A DNA stretch of 64,000 nucleotides from Granulicella mallensis MP5ACTX8 (lineage in GTDB: Bacteria; Acidobacteriota; Terriglobia; Terriglobales; Acidobacteriaceae). The notes below the pieces were generated by a model. That model worked only from the letters and a program-made list of their open reading frames with translations, did no database searches and was not told where the DNA came from. Location: the NCBI RefSeq assembly GCF_000178955.2, contig NC_016631.1:4960001-5024000 (forward strand), in the 5' to 3' direction. Both the position numbers and the translations under genes were made by a program. Each line of letters starts with the position of its first letter. The first letter of the stretch is position 1. This document shows, one piece after another, positions 45,228-52,315 of this stretch.

Positions 45228-45662
45228 CTAGCTCGCCACTGCCATCTGCGCAGGTGCGCCCATGACGGACTGCACCTGCTTCTTCGGCCCACGCTTGCGG
45301 GCGACGAGGATTCGAATACGGTCGAGCATCTCGGCTGGAGTACATGCGCCCTTGGGTAGAAAAGCGTCTGCGGCGACCGCTCGGTCGAAGTTCGACACAG
45401 TTCCCGATACCAGGAGTGCCGGCAGGCAAGGATGCAGTTGCTTGGCCCGTCGGACCAGTTCATTGCCATCCATCTGCGACAGGATCACTTCCGACATCAG
45501 CAGGTCTACAGATCCCTGCATCGCCACCTGGAGGTATTCCAGGGCTTCGGCTGCTGTGCGCATAGCGAGAACGCGATAGCCGCGCGTTTCGAGCAAAAAC
45601 TTCCGCACTGAGAGAACCTGTTCATTGTCATCCACACACAAAATCGTCTTACGAGGGCGCAT
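45228..45662 (-). CDS. Stand-alone receiver-domain protein with Glu at the phospho-acceptor site
   Basis: 144 residues from ATG 45662; the frame opens at 45710 but the upstream 16 residues are not receiver-like. CheY-type fold: acidic pair Asp11-Asp12 (CVDDNEQ), switch Ser86 (LLVSGTV) and Lys104 (FLPKGA) are present, but the residue five after Asp53 in VDLLMSEVILSQMDG is Glu58 where Asp is expected. Glu often mimics the phosphorylated state. There is no output domain beyond a basic, Gln-rich tail. Monocistronic; its stop lies in a CTCTATCCACTAG repeat remnant. A constitutively active or phosphorylation-independent adaptor is the best guess. Confidence 0.88.
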   Translation of the reverse strand: MRPRKTILCVDDNEQVLSVRKFLLETRGYRVLAMRTAAEALEYLQVAMQGSVDLLMSEVILSQMDGNELVRRAKQLHPCLPALLVSGTVSNFDRAVAADAFLPKGACTPAEMLDRIRILVARKRGPKKQVQSVMGAPAQMAVAS

Positions 45663-45710
45663 TGTCGTTCCTTCTTCCGGCCGGTGGTTTCCGGCCCGAG
45701 TGTCTTGCAT

Positions 45711-46315
45711 TCCGTTGATTCGTTCATCGCCACAGCCTGGGGCCGGACGTGTTTACCTTGGGTATCGCTACTTCGTTCCTTCGCTTCCATCAAGCCGTAC
45801 ATGCGTTCACGCCTGATAAAAAGGCGCAGGTTGGGGCATTCGCGCGGACAGTCACGTTTGTTGGCGTGAAGGTCTAGGCACGGTCCGCTTCTTTACGTTG
45901 ACGGGGGAAGAGCGCGAGGCTCTCCTGTCCGCTTCGCGGGGCCAAAATGGCCCGAAGCAGTGCCCCGGGTCTCGAAAGCCACAAAGGCCCTCGGATCGCG
46001 GGTTTGTGAAAGAGGCCGTCTCGGCTCACCGCGCCCCGCACCCAGCGCCGCGAAAAACGGCGGCGCAGGGGTGCTGAGGCGGCAACTGGGCCGGCCTTTT
46101 TCAACACAAATTTTCAGTAAAACAGGCGAAAGTTTCTTGCCGCTGAGACATAGTCCCGATTGGCGATTTGCTGACTCTACCGGGGGGAACCTGCCGTGGC
46201 AATGGCGAATTTATAGCGAAAACGCAACAACTTCGTCATAGCGCATCCACCACTGCTATCAAACCCTGCGCTGCTATTGAGGTTTGGGGCTCTCCGCCTG
46301 TGGGAAACCAGTGGT
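45711..46315. other. Hairpin-rich intergenic region, possible structured RNA
   Basis: 605 bases without a credible protein frame. From about 45885 to 46115 it is GC-rich with closely spaced inverted repeats: AGAGC-GCGAG-GCTCT (about 45910), GCTTCG..GGGCCA-AAA-TGGCCC..GAAGC (about 45930-45960) and GCGCCGC-...-GCGGCGC (about 46049-46070). Such density over 230 bases suggests a folded RNA or leader, but I cannot assign a known class on either strand. Confidence 0.3.
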
Positions 46316-47224
46316 TCAAGGCAGGAAAAACGAGCCAATTGCAACAGGAATGGTGCGCCCCGAAACATGCACGTAACGAACTTCGCCATTCTCGAGGTTC
46401 GCCTGCGCTGTGATCCGGCTGGGCCTGAGAATCTCGATTCCCTGCTCTATCACAACCGGTGCCTCTGATTGTACAAGTCCGTGCCGCACGAACCATGAGA
46501 TGCAACAACCGGCAGCCGATCCTGTCGCCGGATCTTCGCCTCCGTAGAACTGCATGCGGGCCCGCCATTGCGGCCCCTCCGCCTGCCCGGTAGGAGCGAC
46601 GCAGTAGAAAAACTTCGCATCGCTCTTCACGAGCCACGCCGACGCCTCGCGCTGGGAGATCTGCAACTGCCGCAACACCTCTATCGAGCGTAACGGGACG
46701 ATACAGAACGCCATCCCGGTCGAGACCGTCTGCGGCTCATGCTCTGCGGACAGATCGCCCACCTGCAGCCCCAGAGCCGCTGCCACCTCCGAGCGATCAT
46801 GCGTCTTCCCAAATACAGGGTCGTTCTGTTTCATCGTCGCGCGCACGCCGTGCTCTCCCTCGCGGCAAGGTTCGAACCGAACCGTAATCGGCCCCACCTT
46901 GAGGCGCAAAGTGATGCTCTCGGCTCCGCGCAGCGTCGGATGGTTGGAGTACAGCCAGGTCGCCGTGCCAAGCGTAGGATGCCCGGCAAAGGGCAATTCC
47001 TCCTCCGTGGTAAAGATCCTCACCTGGACCCCGTTGATACGTTCGTCCTCCGCGTCATCACTGGGCAGGACAAAGGTCGTTTCGGCGAGATTCGTCTCCC
47101 GCGCCAGGGCCTGCATCTCATCTCCCGAGAGCGAACGGGCATCATGAAACACGGCCAGTGGATTGCCTTCCAGCGGCTTTTCGGCAAAAACATCCATCAC
47201 AGAGTATTCGAGTTTGCGGATCAT
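46316..47224 (-). CDS. PhzF-family isomerase/epimerase-like protein
   Basis: 302 residues, the usual length of the PhzF/DAP-epimerase-like fold with two similar halves. Signatures: DVFAEKPLEGNPLAVF near the start, the catalytic Glu in NLAETTFVLP, FAGHPTLGTATWL and GGEDPATGSAAGC. These align with PhzF, which isomerises dihydro-3-hydroxyanthranilate, but most family members lie outside phenazine clusters and have unknown substrates; no other phenazine gene is nearby. Divergent from the leader of the peroxiredoxin gene. Confidence 0.92.
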   Translation of the reverse strand: MIRKLEYSVMDVFAEKPLEGNPLAVFHDARSLSGDEMQALARETNLAETTFVLPSDDAEDERINGVQVRIFTTEEELPFAGHPTLGTATWLYSNHPTLRGAESITLRLKVGPITVRFEPCREGEHGVRATMKQNDPVFGKTHDRSEVAAALGLQVGDLSAEHEPQTVSTGMAFCIVPLRSIEVLRQLQISQREASAWLVKSDAKFFYCVAPTGQAEGPQWRARMQFYGGEDPATGSAAGCCISWFVRHGLVQSEAPVVIEQGIEILRPSRITAQANLENGEVRYVHVSGRTIPVAIGSFFLP

Positions 47225-47284
47225 ACGATCAGTCTATCGAGAGACACGCTCTTCCCCTTATGCACGATTTACGGTCTTTGACAT

Positions 47285-47313
47285 TTGACACACCCGCCCT
47301 GCCGCCGTAACTT
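47285..47313 (+). promoter_or_regulatory. Predicted promoter of the cysteine leader-peroxiredoxin unit
   Basis: Consensus TTGACA (47285-47290), 17-bp spacer, weak -10 TAACTT (47308-47313). Start of transcription would be near 47320, leaving ~70 bases before the leader peptide ATG. Confidence 0.4.
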
Positions 47314-47389
47314 AGAAAACAACCGCACGTGGAGCAAACCGCTCCATACTGATGCCAGTCATCAGTGGCGGTACAAGATCTGGACTCGA

Positions 47390-47476
47390 ATGAATCTCAC
47401 CGCCTCGAACTCGTCTCTCACATGCTGCTGTGGTTGCCGCTGCTGTTGCTGCGGCCCTGCGCGGGTGAGTCGATGA
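47390..47476 (+). CDS. Cysteine-rich 28-codon leader peptide (attenuator)
   Basis: ATG 47390 to TGA 47474-47476 encodes MNLTASNSSLT followed by CCCGCRCCCCG and a short basic tail. Eight of eleven consecutive codons near the middle are Cys (TGC/TGT), an extreme bias that has no role in a functional protein of this size but is the mark of a leader peptide on which ribosomes stall when Cys-tRNA is scarce. The stop codon overlaps a segment able to pair with the 5' arm of the terminator at 47520-47553. No strong ribosome binding site is visible before the ATG. Comparable Cys-run leaders precede sulfur genes in some bacteria; here the downstream gene is a peroxiredoxin. Confidence 0.75.
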   Translation: MNLTASNSSLTCCCGCRCCCCGPARVSR

Positions 47477-47553
47477 GCGAATCGAGACGCTAAGCTACAA
47501 ACGTCAAGAAACGAACATCAAGACCCACCCAAGGCCATCGCCGGGTGGGTCTT
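47463..47553 (+). promoter_or_regulatory. Terminator/antiterminator of the cysteine attenuator
   Basis: Terminator: AAGACCCACCC (47520-47530) pairs exactly with GGGTGGGTCTT (47543-47553), 12-nt loop, followed by a weak CTGCTTT. Antiterminator: GGGTGAGTC then GATG (47463-47475) can pair with CATC (47516-47519) and GACCCACCC (47522-47530), 12 of 13 positions with a 2-nt bulge. The two structures exclude each other. The 5' antiterminator strand overlaps the leader peptide's last codons, so a ribosome at the stop hides it while one stalled on Cys codons exposes it. Confidence 0.7.
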
Positions 47554-47623
47554 CTGCTTTAGTGCCACCCTGAAACGGCCTTCACCAACCAGCTGCAACA
47601 ACTTTCAAAGGCAGGTAAACACG

Positions 47624-48280
47624 ATGTCTCTCCGCATCAACGATGTAGCCCCCGACTTTACCGCAGAAACCACCCAGGGCACAGTCCACTTCCACGAGTG
47701 GATCGGCGACAACTGGGCGGTGCTCTTCTCACACCCCAAGGACTTCACGCCCGTCTGCACCACTGAGCTCGGCGCGGTTGCCGCCCTGGAGACCCAGTTC
47801 GCCCAACGTGGCGCCAAGGTCATCGGCCTGTCGGTCGATCCCGTCGAGAGCCACGGCAAGTGGGCGCAGGACATCGAGGATGTAGGTGGACACAAGGTCA
47901 ACTATCCGATCATCGGCGACCCCGAACTGAAGATCGCCAAGCTCTATGACATGCTGGCTGCCGAAGACGGCGATAGCTGCGAAGGCCGTACCCCCGCCAA
48001 CAACGCCCCTGTACGCACGGTCTTCATCGTCGGCCCCGACAAGCGCATCAAGCTGCAGATCGCCTACCCAATGACCACCGGCCGCAACTTCGACGAGATC
48101 ATCCGCGTGCTCGACTCCATGCAGCTCACCGCGAAGCACAAGGTCGCGACGCCGGCTAACTGGAAGCAGGGCGAAGATATCATCATCACCGGTGCTGTCT
48201 CCAACGAAGAAGCCGACAAGATCTTCCCGGGCTACAAGACGGTGAAGCCGTATCTGCGTACGGCGGCTCAACCTAAGTAG
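47624..48280 (+). CDS. 1-Cys peroxiredoxin (Prx6 type)
   Basis: 218-residue thiol peroxidase that reduces H2O2 and organic hydroperoxides in the cytoplasm. The peroxidatic Cys lies in HPKDFTPVCTTELG, followed by the Prx6-type core GLSVDPVESHGKWAQDI and the long C-terminal dimerisation domain (YPMTTGRNFDEIIRV, KIFPGYKTVKPYLR). A second Cys in GDSCEGRTP is not at the resolving position of 2-Cys enzymes. An AAAGGCAGG ribosome site precedes the ATG. It lies behind the Cys-leader attenuator and 47 bases before tRNA-Cys. Confidence 0.94.
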   Translation: MSLRINDVAPDFTAETTQGTVHFHEWIGDNWAVLFSHPKDFTPVCTTELGAVAALETQFAQRGAKVIGLSVDPVESHGKWAQDIEDVGGHKVNYPIIGDPELKIAKLYDMLAAEDGDSCEGRTPANNAPVRTVFIVGPDKRIKLQIAYPMTTGRNFDEIIRVLDSMQLTAKHKVATPANWKQGEDIIITGAVSNEEADKIFPGYKTVKPYLRTAAQPK

Positions 48281-48299
48281 TCGTAGCATGTAGAATCAT

Positions 48300-48321
48300 G
48301 CTTCTGCCCTTTGGCAGAAGC
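48300..48321 (+). terminator. Short hairpin between peroxiredoxin and tRNA-Cys
   Basis: GCTTCTGCC (48300-48308), loop CTTT, GGCAGAAGC (48313-48321). No T run follows; it may be an RNA processing or partial termination signal ahead of the tRNA. Confidence 0.5.
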
Positions 48322-48327
48322 ACATGA

Positions 48328-48403
48328 GCACCGGTGGCGAAGTGGCTAACGCGCTGGTCTGCAAAACCAGTATTCATGGGTTCGACCCCCATCCGGTGCT
48401 CCA
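48328..48403 (+). tRNA. tRNA-Cys (anticodon GCA)
   Basis: 76 bases with encoded CCA. Acceptor GCACCGG pairs with CCGGTGC (48393-48399) and the discriminator base is T, the usual U73 of tRNA-Cys. The anticodon stem CTGGT/ACCAG closes loop CTGCAAA with anticodon GCA at 48361-48363; the T loop TTCGACC is present. Directly follows the cysteine-attenuated peroxiredoxin gene. Confidence 0.95.
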
Positions 48404-48415
48404 TAAAATCAAACA

Positions 48416-48444
48416 CAAAGCGAGTCCACTTCGGACTCGCTTTG
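48416..48444 (+). terminator. Terminator of tRNA-Cys
   Basis: CAAAGCGAGTCC (48416-48427) and GGACTCGCTTTG (48433-48444) form a perfect 12-bp stem with a 5-nt loop, followed by TTGTCT. Confidence 0.8.
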
Positions 48445-48545
48445 TTGTCTGTGGGCAAAATTGTGGGTTCCGTTTTCTTCCGGCTCCTGCGATTTATTTA
48501 CAGCTCGCAGGACTTGCACAAATCTCCTGCTCGTCTGGTTAGTCT

Positions 48546-51500
48546 TTACCTGCTGATACGAAGAGCGAACTGCGCTACACGAGGGTCCGTAGTCGTAGTG
48601 GTGATGCTGCCGAAAGCGGCGGATCCAAAGCTGCCGTTGGGCTGGCCGAAGGCCGGAGTGTTGGTAATGTTGAAGACCTCCGCACGAAACTCCATATCGA
48701 ACTTCTCAACGAGGCGAGTGCGCTTGACCAAAGCCAGGTCGAGATCCCGGTAGGCTGGGCCGCGCACCGGATTGCGAGAGGCTGTGCCAATAACGAACTG
48801 CGGCGCGGTGGCAAAAGCTGCGGTATTGAAGAAGTGGGCTGGAATGCGCTTGCCGGCGGGCAGATTAGGCTTGGCAACGATGTTGGGGCGCTGGAGAGCG
48901 AAACCGGCGAAGGCGTTGTTATTCGTCGCCTGAGTGACGGTGACCGGCATTCCGGACTGTAACGAGACGATGGCATTGAGGCTCCAGCCGCCGAGCAGCA
49001 TGTTGCCAATACCGGTGGAGGCGACGCGATGGTTGCGACCAGCTGGCAGTTCATAGATTCCGCTGAAGGAGAGGACGTTGGGCATATCACCGTTGGAAGA
49101 GTCGCGCTCCAAATAGGGGCGAAAGGTGTCAGCGGCGATCAGCGAGCTGGTATTAGGCGAGGAGAGGACCGTGGAAGAAAAGACGGACGACGCCTGGTCG
49201 ATAAGTTTGGAGTGGGTGTAAGCGAACAGAAGGTAGATGCCGTGATTGAGGCGCTGCTCGATTTTGGCTTCGATGGCGTTGTAGGTTGTGGAGCCGTTGT
49301 TGTTGCGATAGGTAGCTACGTTCTGAAAGCGGGGGTAGGGCTTGAGCAACTGCGCCGCAGCTACAGTTTTAGTGTTGAGGGAACTGGATGCGGGAAGCTG
49401 TCCGAAGTAAGGGTTCGCAACCTGCTTGAGCAGAGAGGAACCCTGGGCGAGTTGAGCACTGGTGAGTTGATTCAGATTGGAGTCAGGCTGCCCGACGTGA
49501 ACAACGTGCGAGCCGACATAGGAGATATCGGCAGAGAGGTTGCTGGTGATGGCCCGCTGCACGGCGAAGTTCCACTGCTCGACATATCCGGAGCCTGCAG
49601 TGCGATTAGCCGTGTAGACGCTCTGGCCAAGGCCAGCGTTGGGAGTGAACGGAATGGGCGCGACCGAGGGTCCTTTTGAGAGTGCGAAGGCTGAGTTGAC
49701 GCTATCCTGCGTCTTCTGCGTCACGCTTTGGATGAAAGGAAACTGCGGGGTGGTGAAGGGCGTAGTGATTCCGGATTGATCGATGAAGACAATGCCGAAG
49801 CCGGCTCGGGCGACAGTCTTCGGGTCCGCCTGGAAGGTAAAACCGATGCGCGGCGCGAAGTTACCGTAGTGAAGCTCGCGTGCGCTGCGGGAGAAGCCGT
49901 TGACGCCAAGATAATCAAGCTGCTGGGTGGCCAGGTTGAAAACCGCTCCCTGGTTGTTCTTCTCGGTGGAGGGATGGTGGAGCGTCCAGCGTACCCCCAG
50001 ATTGAAGGTGAGGCTATTGGAGGCCTTCCAATCATCCTGGACAAAGAACTCCTCTATGTAGTCGCGTGGACGGATCTTGTTCGACTGGAGATCAATCTGG
50101 AAGGTGTCGACCTGGCCGAGGAGGAAGCTGGCGACAGCATTGCCGCTGTTGGTGACGCCCTGCTGATTAGTGCCAGTAGTCGTAAAGGCGAAGGAGCCGG
50201 TGGGATTGGGCGGCGATACGGTGTTGAGTTGATACCAGCGGAAGTCGAGACCGGCTTTGATCGCGTGAGCTCCGTGCGTGTAAACGGCCGTATCGACCAA
50301 CTGCCATACGGCCGTCTGAAAATTGGCAAAGGTGCTGGCGGAGGGACCAAGCTGCTGAAAACCGGTGAGAGTGAAGAGCGGCAAAGCATTGTTGAAGGCA
50401 GCGTTAGTGGGGATGCCGGGAATGCCGAGTGCCGCGGAAGCGGTGCTGCCGAGAACAGGGCCAAGGATGTTATTGCTCCGGCGGGTGTAGCCACCAGTAG
50501 CATTGTTGACAAGCCGTGCGGAGAAGATATGGGTCTCATTAAGGACAGCCTGTTGGCCAAGGACGTTCGAGAGGCCAGGGACCGCACCAGTCCCAAGAGC
50601 GGAACCGCTAATGAGACCACCGCCATCAGGCAGCGGAGTGACGGGCTGTTCGACCTCGTTGTAGTAGGAGTAGCGACCGAAGGCGCGGTCTCGTGTGCCA
50701 TAGGCACCGTCGATGCGGATGTCGAACTGGTTCTGATGGTCGGCATCATTGGCGGTGCGGCTATAGTTGTTTGCCGCAGCGGTAAGGTTCGTGGGTATCG
50801 GAAAGCGGTTGAGGAGCGCGAGGGCTGCGGCGTCGAACGGCGTATTGATGACGTCGTTGGGAAACTCCTGACGAACGTTGACGCCGCCAACGACAGTGGT
50901 GGTAGCCGGGTTGTAGATCTTCGAGACTCCGGTAAAAACTCCCTTGCGCTCATTGAGCGTAGGGATGCTTGAAGTCAGCGTGCGTCCGATGAGCTGCTTA
51001 ACACCCTGGTAGTCGGCGAAAAAGAAGAGACGATCATGCAGGACGGGTGCCCCAAGGGTCGCGCCGTAGAGATTGCGGCGATACTCGGGCTTGCGGCCCG
51101 CAGGAGCAAAGTAGTTGCGGGCGTTGAGATCTTCATTGCGCAGGAATTCGAAGAGGCTGCCATGGATCTCATTGGAACCGGAACGCGTGGCGACATTCAC
51201 GACACCGCCATTGAAGCGGCCAAACTCAGCGGGGACGTTGTTGGCCTCGATGGTGAACTCCTGAATATCGTCGAGGATAGGAAAGAAGGCGACCTGACCG
51301 GGCTCAGGCTGCAAAGCGGAGATACCGTCGTAAATGTACTCATTGGTGCGGGGACGGCCGCCGTTGATGCGGGGCAGGAGGGTACCAGGAGGCAACTCAA
51401 CACCAGGAATAAGCGTAGAGAGCTGGATGAAGTTGCGGGTGTTTAGCGGCATCGCAATGAGAGTGGCGCCGGGGATATTGGTTTGGATGTTGCTGGTCTC

Positions 51501-51878
51501 GGTCTGGAGTAGCGGAGCCGCCGAGCTAACGTCAATGGTCTGTTGGCTGCTGCCCAGGGTAAGGGTTAGATCTACTCCGACGGTCTGGCCGACAATCACA
51601 GTGATGCCGGTGCGATGCAGTGTCTCGAAGCCGGGAGCAGTGACGTCGATGCCATAGGAACCGGGATTGAGGTGAATGAAGAGATAGTCGCCTGAACTGG
51701 AGGTAAGCGTCTCCTGATGGACGCGAGTTGAGGACTCAATCAGTTCGAGGTGAGCGTTGGGAATAGCAGCGCCGGAAGGATCGAGGACCCGGCCGCGAAG
51801 ATCGGCGGCGATCTGAGCGTACGTAATGGAACCGGAAAGTAGAGCAAACAGAACGGCTGAAGAGAAAAGACGAGGCAT
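48546..51878 (-). CDS. Oar-like TonB-dependent receptor
   Basis: About 1110 residues from ATG 51878, which begins a signal peptide (RLFSSAVLFALLSGSITYAQ). Then a carboxypeptidase-regulatory fold (AADLRGRVLDPSGAAIPNAH, GSYGIDVTAPGFE), a plug domain (LIAMPLNTRNFIQLSTLIPG, INGGRPRTNEYIYDG, EFGRFNGGVVNVATRSG) and a ~750-residue beta barrel ending in VAQFALRISR with a terminal aromatic-poor strand. This architecture is the large acidobacterial Oar/SusC-like receptor class, for oligosaccharide or other nutrient uptake; the ligand is not predictable. No substrate-binding lipoprotein gene is adjacent. Confidence 0.92.
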   Translation of the reverse strand: MPRLFSSAVLFALLSGSITYAQIAADLRGRVLDPSGAAIPNAHLELIESSTRVHQETLTSSSGDYLFIHLNPGSYGIDVTAPGFETLHRTGITVIVGQTVGVDLTLTLGSSQQTIDVSSAAPLLQTETSNIQTNIPGATLIAMPLNTRNFIQLSTLIPGVELPPGTLLPRINGGRPRTNEYIYDGISALQPEPGQVAFFPILDDIQEFTIEANNVPAEFGRFNGGVVNVATRSGSNEIHGSLFEFLRNEDLNARNYFAPAGRKPEYRRNLYGATLGAPVLHDRLFFFADYQGVKQLIGRTLTSSIPTLNERKGVFTGVSKIYNPATTTVVGGVNVRQEFPNDVINTPFDAAALALLNRFPIPTNLTAAANNYSRTANDADHQNQFDIRIDGAYGTRDRAFGRYSYYNEVEQPVTPLPDGGGLISGSALGTGAVPGLSNVLGQQAVLNETHIFSARLVNNATGGYTRRSNNILGPVLGSTASAALGIPGIPTNAAFNNALPLFTLTGFQQLGPSASTFANFQTAVWQLVDTAVYTHGAHAIKAGLDFRWYQLNTVSPPNPTGSFAFTTTGTNQQGVTNSGNAVASFLLGQVDTFQIDLQSNKIRPRDYIEEFFVQDDWKASNSLTFNLGVRWTLHHPSTEKNNQGAVFNLATQQLDYLGVNGFSRSARELHYGNFAPRIGFTFQADPKTVARAGFGIVFIDQSGITTPFTTPQFPFIQSVTQKTQDSVNSAFALSKGPSVAPIPFTPNAGLGQSVYTANRTAGSGYVEQWNFAVQRAITSNLSADISYVGSHVVHVGQPDSNLNQLTSAQLAQGSSLLKQVANPYFGQLPASSSLNTKTVAAAQLLKPYPRFQNVATYRNNNGSTTYNAIEAKIEQRLNHGIYLLFAYTHSKLIDQASSVFSSTVLSSPNTSSLIAADTFRPYLERDSSNGDMPNVLSFSGIYELPAGRNHRVASTGIGNMLLGGWSLNAIVSLQSGMPVTVTQATNNNAFAGFALQRPNIVAKPNLPAGKRIPAHFFNTAAFATAPQFVIGTASRNPVRGPAYRDLDLALVKRTRLVEKFDMEFRAEVFNITNTPAFGQPNGSFGSAAFGSITTTTTDPRVAQFALRISR

Positions 51879-52247
51879 CTTCACAATGGGACACTCCTGA
51901 GCACAACTCGGGTAAGGTCCAGCAATTGGCACTTCTTTTGAACGAAGTCGGCAGACGCTGACGTGTTCGGTTAAATGTCATGTAGCTTTGCGATACGAAT
52001 TTATTCGTTTAAAATCGCCACGTCAACGACGTGGCCACAACCGACAGGAATATTGTCACTATGGTGTCTTCGCTTCAAAGGTATTGAGGAGATCGCTTGA
52101 AGGAAACCCATTTCATCCCTGGCGGAACTTTCCACAGCTTTGACAACCACTCGGTCGTGTTCCCTTCATCCTCAGTCGCAGCTACTTCAGCGGGCGGTGA
52201 TACTTCTCTGCAATGACGCCGGCTTGAATTTCTGCCCACAAACAAAT
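51879..52247. other. Intergenic region between the two TonB-dependent receptor genes
   Basis: Holds the promoter of the minus-strand receptor gene at 48546; an AT-rich patch (about 51990-52015, TTATTCGTTTAAAA) is the likely position. No gene is seen. Confidence 0.5.
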
Positions 52248-52276
52248 CGGCCTGCCATGCAGAGCATGGCAGGCCG
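52248..52276 (-). terminator. Strong hairpin after the second TonB-dependent receptor gene
   Basis: CGGCCTGCCATGC (52248-52260) and its complement (52264-52276) form a 13-bp stem with loop AGA; on the minus strand it is followed by ATTTGTTTG. Lies 39 bases past the stop. Confidence 0.8.
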
Positions 52277-52315
52277 GTCGAATTCTACTATTTGCGAAAC
52301 GTTTCTTCCCAGATA

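Noticed and set aside
46316-47224. Phenazine biosynthesis
   Set aside because: Only a PhzF-family protein is present; the family is broad and no phzA-G partner is nearby.
49728-50972. 414-codon plus-strand frame opposite the first TonB-dependent receptor
   Set aside because: Shadow frame; the plus-strand translation has no known domain and the receptor is unambiguous.
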